The position numbers and the translations under genes are program-made. Positions 1 to 12,994 of a DNA stretch of 64,000 nucleotides are shown here, in pieces. Where the stretch lies: contig VWZL01000443.1 in assembly GCA_013396915.1 (NCBI GenBank), positions 264,085 to 328,084 on the forward strand, in the 5' to 3' direction. The notes under the pieces are model-generated. The model worked only from the letters and a program-made list of their open reading frames with translations. It made no database searches and was not told where the DNA came from. This stretch comes from Stercorarius parasiticus (Eukaryota > Chordata > Aves > Charadriiformes > Stercorariidae). Position 1 is the stretch's first letter; every line of letters begins with the position of its first letter.

Positions 1-1588
1 AGTGCTTAAATTACCTTGTTATTGCCTTTTTTTTTTTTTTTTTAGTATCCTAGATAGAGCAATAGGTGGCTTTTTGAAGGGAAATAATAAGTTAACTATG
101 CAGATATTAATGGGAAGTCATCTCAAGTTTGAGGGGCAGCTGGAAGAAGGCACTATGCTGTTTGTTTGGATCTAGCTGGCAATGACAGCTGGACTCCTGG
201 AAAAACAGGGAGCGGGGATAACTTCCCCCATTCCTGTGGGAGGAGATACACTCAGAAGCATCTTGTAATGGTGTAGATTTACCTGTCCCCAGAAGAAGGG
301 ACACATTTAGTTACCCTATCTGATCTCTGATCATTATAGGAAGAGGAACACAGTAGTAGGGAAGGCTCATTTATGCAGTTCCTTAAGTAAGCAGGGAAAT
401 TTGGCATCTTCAGAGCCTGGCCTGACAGAGGGCACCCTCTGGAAGAGGCTGGAACCCAGGAGCTGGCAATGAACAAGCTGAATTGTAGGTGTCTACTTCC
501 AGAGGAGAAGTTGAAATCAAGGGTCTGGGGAACTATTAAGAAGTAGCTTCTAAATAATTGATTTTTAAGTAATTCCTTGTACAGATGTGGGAAAGAAACT
601 CTGAAGAGGGGAGAAAAAGGCTTCTACAAGAACAGAGAGGATGTAGCAATGGTCCTGGGAATCAATGAGCAAAAGCTGAGTAACAGGCATCACAGGGGTC
701 CCTCTCTTAACACTGAGTAGTGGATGAGTTGGGTTTCTCCTATTTATCTCCCAAAGAAAGTGATTATCAAAGACCAAAAGAGTTCTTGAGATGCAGAGGT
801 GCAAGAATGGCCCAGACCCACTCACAATCCCCAGACCATAAAGCACTGAAGATGGGGGAGGAGACAGCTATATCCATTTTCTCAAGGAGATAGACCACTG
901 TGGTGAACATTTCCATGTTCACCTCAAGCCTGAAATAAGCTTGGTTTGAAAGAACCTTTCAATCAGACCTTGAAACAATCACCTTATAACATCTCCTAGC
1001 GTAAAAATTCTCTTTAAAGCATTTTCTATTATGTTTGTTCCCTTTGATACACAAGGATTAAGCCTGAAGGCAGCTTTCTTTGAAAGCAAGAGGAGAAAAA
1101 ATCAAAATACTCAAGCTACAATGTTATCTTTTGGAGCATGTTCAGTTTGGACATCTTTATTGCTCGTATCTTTTGATCTTTACTATATTTCTTCAGGCTG
1201 TAGGTACATCTAAAAAAAATTAATATGTGCTGAATATTTTTCTGTAGCTTCACATGATTTGCTGAAGAAGGATCACTTTCATTTTAATCACCTTGACCTA
1301 GGCTGTCACAGTCATGATTCCTGTGGAAAAGAGGAGAAGCGGAGATAGCTCTTAATCTCATACTTTCTCTCCAGGCCAAGCAAGTTCTTGGTGAAGAGGC
1401 GGAAAGAAGGAGTATGAGAAGGTACCATTGCTGGCAACTTCTTGACAACTGCATTACCCATTTGTGTATATGCATCTGAAGCAGCTACTAGCACAATGCT
1501 ATGCAACACCAATTACATATATCTTGTTTAAACCCTTGGATCATGCTGTCTGTCTGTCAATATGTTTTCTCCTGGGATTAACATTATC
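1..1588. other. Unique AT-rich DNA, no gene seen
   Basis: I see no gene, RNA or recognisable repeat here. A T-rich tract lies near position 28-43. Open frames on both strands are under 100 codons, lack convincing splice borders and do not resemble any protein I recognise. It is probably intergenic or intronic. Confidence 0.5.
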
Positions 1589-2181
1589 TGTCTGGCTGCG
1601 ATGGAGTTAATTTTCCTCACAGCAGCCCATATAGTGCTGTGCTTTGCATTTGTAGCTAGAATGGTGTTGATAACACACCAGTGTTTTGGCTGTTGCTGAG
1701 CAGTGATTGCACAGCATCAAGCCTTTCTTTCCAACCCCTTTCCACCCAAAGGCCAGTAGGCTGGGGGTTGGTAAGAGGTTGGGAGGGGACACAGCCAGGA
1801 CAACTACACAAACTGACCAAAGGGATATTCCATAACATATGATGTTATGCTCAGCAATAAAAGCTGAGGGAAAGGAAGAGGATGTGGGTCTATTCTTGGT
1901 TATGACATTTGTCTTCCCAAGCACATGTACACTATGTGCACAGCATGTGTAGTGAGGCCCTGCTTTCCTTGAAATGGCTGGATATCTGCATGCCAATGGG
2001 AAGTAGTGCATAAATTCCTCTTTTTACTCTGCTTCTGTGTGCAGCTTTTGCTTTTCTTATTAAAACGCCTTTATCTCAGCACTAGCTTTTCCATCTTTTT
2101 TTCTCCCCCCCTGTGTTGTTCAGGAGGGGAAGTGAGAGAGCGGCTGGGTCTGGCAGCCAGCCAAGGTCAACCCTCTACACA
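1589..2181 (+). mobile_element. Solo LTR of an avian endogenous retrovirus (ERVL-like)
   Basis: The segment starts with TG and ends near ACACA. From memory it matches, along its whole length, an LTR type that recurs in bird genomes: a 5' part with GATGGAGTTAA, a middle with GGGATATTCCATA followed by AATAAAAG (around 1856-1863), and a 3' part with TTATTAAAACGCCTTTATCTC followed by a C-rich stretch. The AATAAAAG element is probably the promoter TATA-like box. The 3' third carries polyadenylation-like AT-rich sequence. No primer-binding site, gag, pol or env follows, and no second LTR is seen, so this is a solo LTR left by recombination between the two LTRs of a provirus. I could not find a clear target-site duplication, so the ends are uncertain by several bases. 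The ERVL assignment is from memory; an ERVK or ERV1 label is possible. Confidence 0.75.
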
Positions 2182-5100
2182 GTCTTTAATACTATACTTC
2201 TCAGATCACCGGGTAAGTAAAGATTCAATTTTGCTGCTGCCCTGTGGAACACTTCTCTGAATTCTGATTATTTCTGTCATTTGAATGATACACCTTGTAG
2301 TATTTATATCTTTCTTTGATGGTATATCAAGGATAGTATTATGTCCTATCAACACACAACTGTTTCCAATTCTCATAATGTATGTGGCTTTTTGTCATAC
2401 CATGGTTTTGTATGTCTTCCACCTATGCTGGCAGCCTCAGTTTCTTAAAGCAGTCTAGTCTTAACTCAAGACTCATGAGTACACTGTTAAACTCTGTATT
2501 GTATGTTACTCTGCCCTGAGATTTTTGTTGGTGATTTCATAAAGAATCTTTTGAAGATTTCTAAATTAAGAAATATAGTACATATATATTTAAAACTATA
2601 CACACTTAGATGTGTTCCTCTGCTAAGTACATATTTGTTTATGCTGTTAATATAGCCCACTTTCTCCTTTATGATTGGGTTTTTAAGGTCACAAAAGTAT
2701 ATTGATGTTTCTTTCTAATGAATCCTCTTTTCCAGCATGCCTCTAATGCAATATTTCTGCCTTGAATATTGGCAAACAATGAAGGAGGAGCTGATGTCTT
2801 TATTCAAGTTCTACAATGGAAAAAGGAAACAAGATTGAAAGAGATGAATATATTTAATCCAAGTACAAAACTGCCAAGTAAAAGCATGCTTACACTAAAA
2901 CAAATAATACGATATGTTCTTGAAGTCACTTGTGGGTGGGCTGTTCATTTTGCTCTGCTATGTTGCAATTATATCCTGCTGAGCGCAGGAAAAGTTAGCC
3001 AACTCTCAACCTCCCTAGAACAAAAATCAGCATGTTGCCATTTTTCTTCTCTACCAAGCTGTCATTGTCAGCTCAACTTCCTGCTTGTTTCTTGGATGTT
3101 TTCATTTCTTCTGATTCCTTGTATCATCCAGAGACAAACTTCAGTTAATTCCTTTCTTATCATTCACACAGAATGGGAAAGTGTGGTCTGTATGCCGAAC
3201 TTTCATGGCGCCTCTAGGGATATGAGTGAAAGTAAATGAGGTATTAACATTTTTCTCTAAATATCCCCTCCAATACACAGATTTTTTGCAACTGTACAAG
3301 CTTATAATAGAAGCAGATAGAATGCTCCATGCTCTATGAATTTTCTTCCAGTGTGGTTGCTGGCTGTGTGGGTGGCTTATGGCTTGGGACAAGAAAATTG
3401 TGAAATGTGGGAAAGTGATTATTACATATGTGTTATAGGAAGTGTTACAGAAGTATTTTGGAGGTGAAAAGAAAAGCATCAAAAATTGGAGTTTTGCTTG
3501 ATGGCTGTGTTTGGTGTTTTGTTGTTTATGGTGGTGTTTTTTTTTTTTTGCTTTAGGAATACAGCTCACTTACACTAGTCAGAGCTTGATTTACAGTCAT
3601 ATAAGGAAATACAGGTACACCCCAGAATAGGATTTCAAAATGCCTTCCATGTATATTAACTAGCTTGCAAATGTGACTACTATTAAGTGATATTTGATCT
3701 AGCAATAAAAGTGACAAAGACCTCAGCTGTAGTATTGGTAGTACTCAGAAATGACCATGCATGACAAAATGATGTCTCAAAGAGCATTATATCTCATATC
3801 TTTAAGGTGTTGCCACTACCCAAATACAGAGACATGAGTTTGACCTTGCAATCACTGATGAATGCATTAACTGTATGCTAAATGCTTGTTATTGATCTCC
3901 AACTGAGTGTTCACATCATTAAGTTCTGCAGGTGCTTAAGTGTGTGCAGGATTGGCGTTGATTTCCTTCCTTTTTATTCCTTTAAAAATAGACCTCTCCT
4001 TCCAGGTTTGTTCAGCTTTGGAGGAGTATTGCTATAAAGGTCTGAGCTTGCTGTCAAATGTTGTCACTAGGTACACTAACATGTATTTAAAGAAAAACGC
4101 ATGTAAATATTAATAGTGTGAGAAGCATATGCGGAATCACTGGGGGAGTGCAATGAGGAAATGTCTATTCAAATTCTCAGCATTCTGTTAAAATGCAAAT
4201 TAAAAAAAGGAGGAAAAGTGCCAGAAATGAATGAAGTTAACTATGAGAAAACAGTCATAAATATGGCTTGCCTAAGTGCTTCATAAAGGAACCAGCAGAC
4301 CATAGTTTTTCCACGGGTGTCTTGTGACTAATAGCAGCACTGTAGATAAAATCCCCAAGCCATTAATCTTGCCATGTGCATGCATTATGACAGAATGGCA
4401 TAAATAGCATATTTTCTATGACAGGGAGTACGTGTCCTACCTCATGGATTTTGCTTTTGTCCAAGGGAGCAGGCACTGTGCTCAGCACCAGTCAGCTGGT
4501 TTGACCAGGAGGATGTGACCAAAGGTTTGGGAGGTACTGCGCAAGAAAATGTAGGGCTCAAGGGGGCTCAGTAGCTGTAACATTTGAGATTTCCAAAAAA
4601 AGAGGGATGTGTCGGTAAAATGGCAAGAACCTCACTTCACTCTTCTCCCAATGCTTCTCTGGAATTTTATGCTGAAGTTTGCTAACACTACTGAAAATCT
4701 TCAGTACTTCATAAGTCAGTGCAGAAATTGAAAGTCTATTTTGTGCTTTTAGTTAAACTAATAGGCAATTTAGACAAATGCCCCAAATGAGGGACATACA
4801 TAATCCATCTCTGCAGCAACCTTAAAACTATAGAGCTGTTTTAATGTAAACTATTTAATTTACTCTGAATGTTTCTCTAGGGCTGATATTGAAAACAATA
4901 AATGAAGAAATTAACTTGTTCAGAACATAGTCCAGTTAAGACTAAAAGGGAATCATTACTTCAAAATAAGGGCTACTTGAGCAATGATAAAATTCATCTG
5001 GTTATTCTTGTAACATGTTAGAAGGAAACAGATGCATAAGACTTAAATTTTAAGCAGATGAGTTCATTAGAACACAGAATACTTGCCAATAAACTCCTCA

Positions 5101-6370
5101 AAAAGTTCAATACCAAAAAATGCTGTTTATGTTCACACCACTAGAAGAAAGCATTTGGCAAACCAACTTTTAGGTTAGTTTAATTTTCTCTATATATAGT
5201 TTTCTGTTTCAACTGACATATGCACTTGTACTGTGTAGATTAAGTAGGAGGTCATTACAATAATGACGAAAACTAAATGAAAACTTGCAAAGAAGGTGCA
5301 AAATTGCAGATCCCCTATTTTTAAGGTCTATTTTTTACTTATTCATTTTATATCAGAAGCGTATTTTCTTTCCTTACAGGAAAACTAAAAAAAAAGGAAA
5401 GTTTGGAAAGAACAACGTGAGTTTAAAGTCAGGTGACACAGAAGAATAAAGTGAAAACATGAAAAATCCCGTTTGATAAAGGGAGATCAGGAAGACAGCG
5501 TATTAAAAGAATTGAACAGAAAATAAAGTTTTATGTTTCAGAAAGCTTTTTCATTATTTTCTTGTACTGCTTTCTATTATTTCTATCTTAAGAAGGGCTA
5601 AACACTGCCTACTGCATGTATCCTTGTCTTTTTCAGTTCCACTGATTCAGTAAAACTGCATGATTTTGATGAAGAAAACTTCAGCAGCATCTGCTCTACC
5701 GTGAGCCCTGGCATCTACTCTAAGTAATCCAATTATGGATTTTACTACAGAATTTTCATTTGATAGCTCAATTTTGGCCATTGTTTTACGACTCTAAAAA
5801 AGTTTTAGCTTCAAAATTAGGACAATGACTGTTTGGCTACTTGCTTACCATGCCAAGACAGAAAGCTCAATAAGTAAAACACAAAATAAGAGAGAGAGAT
5901 ATATATTTTTTTTTTAATTGGGTACACAAGGTAAGAGGTAGTAGACAACAGGAAACTTGTTACTTAATACTGACCCTTAAGACCTTCATTGGCTGAATTT
6001 ACAACATTCAAGAGGTTTGTAAATGCTTTTAGTAAAGTGACATGAGAAGACTGACCCACTTGCCAATGGGTAGAAAACTTACCTAGAGTGTGGAGGATCA
6101 AATTTCTTTTCCTAGAGAAATTTAAATTCTCAAATCTTGTTTCCCCAGAAAGTACCACAAGCACTAGTATTCTTTACTTTGCTTTTCTTAGTATCTCTGA
6201 TAGACTTTTATGTTTTATGAGCATCCTGGGCTCTTCTTGTCATGTGTACCTTTTTAAAGAGGAACTCACCCTTGGTCTGAACTGAGAGAAATGCTACACA
6301 GTAAATGGGCGGCTACCTTTGTACTTCCAGTTCCAAGGACATAGTTCTGGAATATTCAAAATTTATCAGC
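2182..6370. other. Unique AT-rich DNA, no gene seen
   Basis: No gene or repeat recognised. The longest open frames (about 156 codons near 2769-3239 on + and 142 codons near 3141-3569 on -) overlap each other, have low-complexity ends, and lack splice signals or familiar motifs, so I treat them as chance. The sequence is uniformly AT-rich with scattered homopolymer A and T runs. Confidence 0.45.
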
Positions 6371-6395
6371 TTTTTTTTTTTTTTTTTTTTTTTTT
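6371..6395 (+). repeat. T25 homopolymer at the edge of an assembly gap
   Basis: Twenty-five T in a row, followed by C and further T-rich sequence up to the first N. This low-complexity tract may be why the assembly failed here. Confidence 0.9.
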
Positions 6396-6407
6396 CTTTT
6401 TTTCCTT

Positions 6408-6943
6408 NNNNNNNNNNNNNNNNNNNNNNNNNNNNNNNNNNNNNNNNNNNNNNNNNNNNNNNNNNNNNNNNNNNNNNNNNNNNNNNNNNNNNNNNNNNNN
6501 NNNNNNNNNNNNNNNNNNNNNNNNNNNNNNNNNNNNNNNNNNNNNNNNNNNNNNNNNNNNNNNNNNNNNNNNNNNNNNNNNNNNNNNNNNNNNNNNNNNN
6601 NNNNNNNNNNNNNNNNNNNNNNNNNNNNNNNNNNNNNNNNNNNNNNNNNNNNNNNNNNNNNNNNNNNNNNNNNNNNNNNNNNNNNNNNNNNNNNNNNNNN
6701 NNNNNNNNNNNNNNNNNNNNNNNNNNNNNNNNNNNNNNNNNNNNNNNNNNNNNNNNNNNNNNNNNNNNNNNNNNNNNNNNNNNNNNNNNNNNNNNNNNNN
6801 NNNNNNNNNNNNNNNNNNNNNNNNNNNNNNNNNNNNNNNNNNNNNNNNNNNNNNNNNNNNNNNNNNNNNNNNNNNNNNNNNNNNNNNNNNNNNNNNNNNN
6901 NNNNNNNNNNNNNNNNNNNNNNNNNNNNNNNNNNNNNNNNNNN
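6408..6943. other. Assembly gap (536 N)
   Basis: A run of N. The left flank is a T-rich tract and the right flank is a TTTGGG array. The hidden sequence is therefore likely to be a simple repeat or a GC/G-rich segment hard to sequence. Frames that appear to read through it are artefacts. Confidence 0.98.
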
Positions 6944-6966
6944 TTTGGGTTTGGGTTTGGGTTTGG
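6944..6966 (+). repeat. TTTGGG hexamer array truncated by the gap
   Basis: Three full TTTGGG units plus TTTGG are visible directly after the N run, followed by a T tract. The array must begin within the gap, so its true length is unknown. Three GGG runs and one GG run could form a weak G-quadruplex on the + strand. It is not the vertebrate telomere repeat (TTAGGG). Confidence 0.85.
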
Positions 6967-9900
6967 TTTTTTTTTTCGTGTATTGATTATGATTTGCTAC
7001 TGCCCTCACCAACTTCAGGATGTGTACTCCTAATTAGTTCATCAGTAAACCAAGAATTACTATTTTGTATCAGATATTATATGATTCTTATCAAAATTAT
7101 ATGATTATTATCAAAATAAAATAAAAAAAATTTATATAATGTGCTGAGTGCCTCTTTCAACACTTGAGAACATGCTTTTCTCCCCCTCAGGTCAGCTTTT
7201 CTTTCCCAACTGTGTTCCACAATTACTTTCAGAATTGATTAACTTCCAGTTTATAATGACATGTCTAGCAGTTTTGAAATAGCCAAACTCAGCACTTCTT
7301 CCAATGTTGCATCTCTGTGAGCTGATTCAATCCATTTTATAGTTATCGAGTTGGACATTTCCTCATTACTCAGGGGCTGGTGCCAACCAAGGACTCTTAA
7401 AGAACCACAACCTCTAAACAAGCCTTTTTTTGATGGTGTTTTGTTTTGTTTTTTTCTTATTGCTATTGTCTTGAGGGTTTTTTGGGAGAGGTTTTTGCTT
7501 TGTTTTGGTTGGGTTTTTTTTTTGGTGAAAGTAAAGTTACAGTTAGGCAGCAGGCTGAGGTTTGTCATTGCAGGCCACAAAGTGAAATCTAGGAGACTGC
7601 TCCAGAACCTAAACTCCTATAGGCAGAAAAGTAAATTCTGCTCCAAAACATTGAACAAACTACACACATGACCCACCCAGATTCTGCACAGCTTTCTGTA
7701 AGCACTGCGGACAGGTGAGAATGTCTATTTTTCTTACAATAAATTTTTCCAGAGCAGAAGTTCATCATACCAAGTTTGAAATTTACCACAGCTCAAGAAA
7801 GGATCATTACATATTTGTTTTTACATTTTAATGAATAGCAGAGAAACATCATGCTAAAAATTATGTCCACTTTAATTTCTTTTCAAACATATGATAGATT
7901 TAATTCTTACATTATTTCACTTTTCCATTATGGGTATATTATCCTATTCCCCTGTAGAGTCCTGAGTGTCTTAACTCATTGTTTAGAAGAACCAGAGTCA
8001 GCTAAAAGGATCAATCCCTTGAAGAGACAATAGACTTGTAGATATTGTTACAAAAATGCCTGTGTAGAGTAGCTTCACTGAAAGCAACAGAAACCATTTG
8101 CTCGTATTGAGTTACTTTGAATCCATGCAATTTTTATTAGGCTAAGGATGGGCCATGGCCTTGCCTTCTTAGTTTCCCCTCGGCTACAGAAAGAATAAAC
8201 ATATAGAAAAATTCAGTAAGAAGAATTTTTAGCAGATTTTGTTTAGGAACTTCTGTGAAACTGGTCTGAAAAAATAAAAAGCGGTAATGTTTTCTATCCC
8301 AAGCCACCAGATCACCTTGTTTGTCCAAATATCTTGGAATTGGGTGGAGTTCAGCACATTGCTAATTTAAAAAAAAAAAAAAAAGAAGAAAAAAACCAGC
8401 AATTATTTAGGTATTCTAAAATAAGCAATTATACTTAAAATTTCTTCTTTTCAAATTTTAACTTCTATAAAAACTAATCATAATGTTCCAAAAATCTTTG
8501 AAAATGAATAATTTTTTGTGTAAGATCAAATGGAGTGAATACATTTCAAAAATGCCTATAGGGTGTGGAAACTATTTCTTTATCTTTTTCAGCTGTCATG
8601 GCACTTAAAGAAGTAGCAGTTTAATGTTACAAACTGTTATAATCATCTTTTTACTTGACTGACCATGCATAGTGAGACCTTCCACAGAGGCACAAATTCT
8701 ACTGAAGATAAACGAGGAGGAAAGAACTTCACCAATAAACTCTTCATTACTTCATAATTACAACTCTTTATCAGGAAACCACTGTGTCATTTTTTTGAAG
8801 AGGTAGAACTGGGGAAAGAGTGTTAGTTATTGTCTTTGAGTCAGATCTAAAGATAAACCCTAGTAGAAATCACAAAAGTTATTTTAACAAAATTTTGCTT
8901 CCGTAGAGGTAGACATTGTTACCTGGTCTCTGCTTTTCAAATTATGATGAATATTGATGTTCTCTTTGCAACTGCATTAATGTACAGAAACCAGCAAATG
9001 AACAATCGTCATGTTGTAGTTCCTGGAATTTCCATTAGAGAGCTAGGGCTTTGGTGGTGGTTATGATTAAAGGTTCTCACAGAATTCACCAGGCTTGAAC
9101 TAAAACATAATCCTTGCCCCTGTGTGAACATCCAGAGAGTTCAAATTCTCATGTTTTTCCATTGTAAATCTACTCATTATGAAGGATCTTCCAACATGTC
9201 TGCAACTTTATTTCCTTAGCATTAGAGTAAATAAGCCTCTTCCTTGAGCTTCCTGTGAAAACAAATGGTATCCGGTCTACTTCTAATCTATGTTATTGGC
9301 TATCTGTAGATGTATTCATCAATAATTTTTACTTTTTGATTTTGAAGGAAACCAACTGAAGATATTTTTCGTCTTTGGGATATCGAAACAATCATTTTAC
9401 TTTGAGCCTAGCTTTACTTTGAAGCTGCTGCTTCTAGGCTCTAAAGTGAGAGTGGAAGGCAATACATCCTGATGAGAAAATATAGTAGAAATTACTGCAG
9501 ATTATCTAGACAGAAGGTTTTAGTGGTTCTTGTCTAGTTAGTTTTGATTCTAAGTGACACTTTGGAATCCAGAGCTAAGGAAGTCTGGTGTTTCTGATCA
9601 TGTTTCTACCACCATTTGACAAGAAAATACACTAATTTACAAGTGGTGGAACCACAGTTATAACAATTTGGACAATTGTTAATATGAGTTTCATCAGTTT
9701 CTTTAAAATTTGGTAAAAAATATTCATGTCCAGCAAAACTTGAGCTAAGTTGAATATATTGAAAGAGAGAACACCTCCACTGCTTGTCAGTCGCTACTGG
9801 CTACCCACAATTCTTTTAGAAATAAACAATCTGTGGACTGACTGTTTACCTGCAAGNTGACATCCTGTGAATAACCACTGAGGAATACCTAATGCACAAT

Positions 9901-12900
9901 AAGCAAGCCTTAAGACTTCAATAGAATACTAATAAACAGATTGATAGAACTCATTTCTTCTTGTCCTCAGCATTATATGTGTATATGTTGAATAGACATA
10001 CATGCAAACACGCACAGGCGCAGCTATGTGTATGTATGTAATTATGTGTATCTGGTTTCTTTTGTTTCTGTTGAGCCGTTGCATGTGTTCCAAGTAGCAA
10101 CTATAATCACACTCCTAAACAAAACCAAGTTTTCTTCAAAACTAATTTTAATATTTTCTGCTCTTTTGGCTTTGACTTTAAAAAGACATAAGACACAAGG
10201 CTCTTGAAAGAAGTCTGATGGGTGGAAGTAATAAATGCAGATTTTTGTACTACATGACTATTTTGACAAATGGCAGCATGTACATAATCCCAGTTTCTCT
10301 GCCAGTGAAACCACAATGACAAATGTAAATGTTTAAGTACAAGAGAACAAATAACCTTTTAAGTAAAGACAAATATTTTAGGATAAAATAAGCATGTATT
10401 AGAGAGAACATACGATCTTGGATGAACACACACAGTAGGTCTTTGAATGCTATTCCCAGTGACACACAAGTTGAACGCATACTTAGTGAAAGCCAACAGA
10501 GATTGCTAGATTATGTTTTTCTAACCTGTGGAGCCTTTCTAATAAAGATGGAAAGTTGTGAGTACTAGAGGACGCCTATACATTCAAAATACATAAATTT
10601 GCATGCAATATCTTTTCTATGTTTCTCTTTTACAAATATACTTTATCAGTTTCTGATTATGACACCATAAATTTGGAAGCAGGGCATGCATCTGGATTTT
10701 TAAAGGATTAAGAAGACTGAAGTTCATGTGGTCTCAGTTGTACTGAAGACTAAGAAATATGTTTTAGGCTGAAAGTTTCAGGTACTAAAATAAAGCATTA
10801 ATACTCTGGATTTTGCTGATCCAAGTTGTTTATTTTATTTAAGCTGTAAATGCATGTTTCCTTTGTATTCAAAATCTATTTTCTGCCTTACTGATTATTT
10901 GAAAATTTACTTTGAAATGCAAAATAAAATATAAATTAAAAATTTCTCATGAAACAAAAAAATTCCTTGAATTGCCACTGTCTAATAAACATTTTAATAA
11001 CATAGTAACATTTTATTATTAAATCTCACTCATTTTGATCATATTTAATTGATTGCCATAATACAGTAGTCAATGTTAAATTAATCTTAAAATTATTACA
11101 GCTCAATGTCTGTAGTTAACAGAATGAAAAATTCTCATAGAAAAATTCAGAACACTTTCTCACCAGATACTTTAGTAGTAGACGAAGCTGTGTCTTCCAA
11201 CAAAAGTATTTTTCCAATTGAAATTTTTTATTTCAGTATGTTTCCAAATGTGTTACAGAAACGGTCACTCTTCTTCAGTTTGCTCATCTATCAACAGAGT
11301 TAAAAAATATTGTCCAAATGTGTGTGTACACATGTGGGTAACATGCAAAATTTGTGCTGTATAGATGGTGGAAAGACAAGAATTTAGTAAAAACAGGAAA
11401 CCCAATTTATTTTAGTTAGACTGTGCTATTCTTTCTCAAACAGGCCTCCAACTAAATAGCCATTCTATAGACATGATTACCACTTGATGCTGTTTGTCGT
11501 TTCAAGTTGAAGAAATATTTAGGCAGAGGTATTTTAAGTTGATTCTGATTTTAAGACTATTTATTAGAATACCTAGAAGAAAACATTTAATCCTTCAAAA
11601 CTGAACTGATAATGAAAAAAAACGTAAAATTGTACTTGATCAAATTAATCACTTTTGATTTTAACTTTTACACCAAGACAGAGGCAAATCCATAGCATTT
11701 CCATAACCGTGGGTGATTCTAAGGAATCAAAGGCACAAAAATGAGATCTATGGATTCAAATCTTTGCCCTCCAGTCTTATCGGTAGTACTTCTTTATACA
11801 AAAAGCATAGCTGATTCACATTGCTCCATTTAGCATGCACTAGTGTCAATATGAATAAGTAACAGTTGAAGAATTGGTCCTTCTATTAATAGAAAACACA
11901 TGAATTTCAAATGCAGCATATTGCAGTAATCAAACACTGCCATATATGGCTTTTAATAAGTTAGGCTTTTTAATGGTGTTAAATTGTCATTCCAACCTGT
12001 CAAATTCTGTTTATAAAGACCATATACATTTGGTAAAGATTAAAGTTCATGTAGGTGACCTTGGGCTTTTTTTAAGCTCATCATAGTTTGTCATACATAT
12101 ATTACATATAAGCGAGTAGAAAAAAAGGGCAAAGATCATCTGTCTGAGTATAGCCTGAGAAAATACTAATTGAGATGGGGAAAAGCCATGCCAAGGGCTT
12201 GCTTGTAACAAAATCTTTCATTTGTGTGCTTAAAATAAAACAGTTCTTAACCTTACATAAAACTGACTAGAAATGCTGTAACAGTCTCTGGCCTGTGTCC
12301 TCCTTAAAACCATACTTGGAAGTTTGAGATAATGCTAGTTGTCGTGGTCCTAAATGATGCCAGGGACAGTGCTAAAAAAATGAGCACTGCACAGTCATAT
12401 TGCATTTATATATATGTATAAACAATTGTTCTGCCTGAACCTCCACCCTGGCATTGTTTAGGCTACCAGAAGTGGCTTGGACATAAAGGCCAGTACGACA
12501 GTGCAAGATGAAATCGCTATGGTTTATTGTCATGCTTTGTGTGCAGCCCACCAATACATCTCTTTGACATTATTATATAGATGTGAGGTGCATTAGGCCC
12601 TCCTCTGCAGCATCTGTCTGTTGCTGCCCTTGTCACTAGACCTTGAGATCTATGCTGACTCGTTCTTTGATTTTGTTTGCCCTACTCTGTCTGTGCAGCA
12701 CTACTAGGTATGTAATTATAGCAGAGGCAATTGAGATGGAATTTCTGATTATAAAGGTGAATTATCCCATTGAATTATCTACTGACTTTAAGGTATGCTG
12801 CAAAATTCAGGCATTATGCAGGTTGTGAGGCTGTGATGGGAATTTATTTATTTATTTAAAAGAAAATGAGACTTTATTAGCATGGAGATGTTATATATCT

Positions 12901-12942
12901 ACCTATTTTTTTTTAATGAGATGTCTGTTTGGAACTTTCTAG

Positions 12943-12994
12943 TTCTTAGTCTCCACCATATATATTCATTCTTAGTCTCCACCATATATATTCA
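12943..12994 (+). repeat. 26-bp tandem duplication, two copies
   Basis: The unit beginning TTCTTAGTCTCCACC and ending TATATATTCA is present twice, head to tail and without mismatch, at 12943-12968 and 12969-12994. Perfect identity suggests a recent duplication or a length polymorphism. Confidence 0.9.

Noticed and set aside
2769..3239. A 156-codon plus-strand frame
   Set aside because: It begins at TTG rather than ATG, overlaps a similar frame on the other strand, and has no motif or splice signal.
6944..6966. Telomere-like repeat
   Set aside because: The unit is TTTGGG, not the vertebrate TTAGGG, and too few units are visible.
6305..7104. Open frames of 218-261 codons across 6.3-7.1 kb
   Set aside because: They read through 536 N and low-complexity T and TTTGGG tracts; no real coding sequence is visible.
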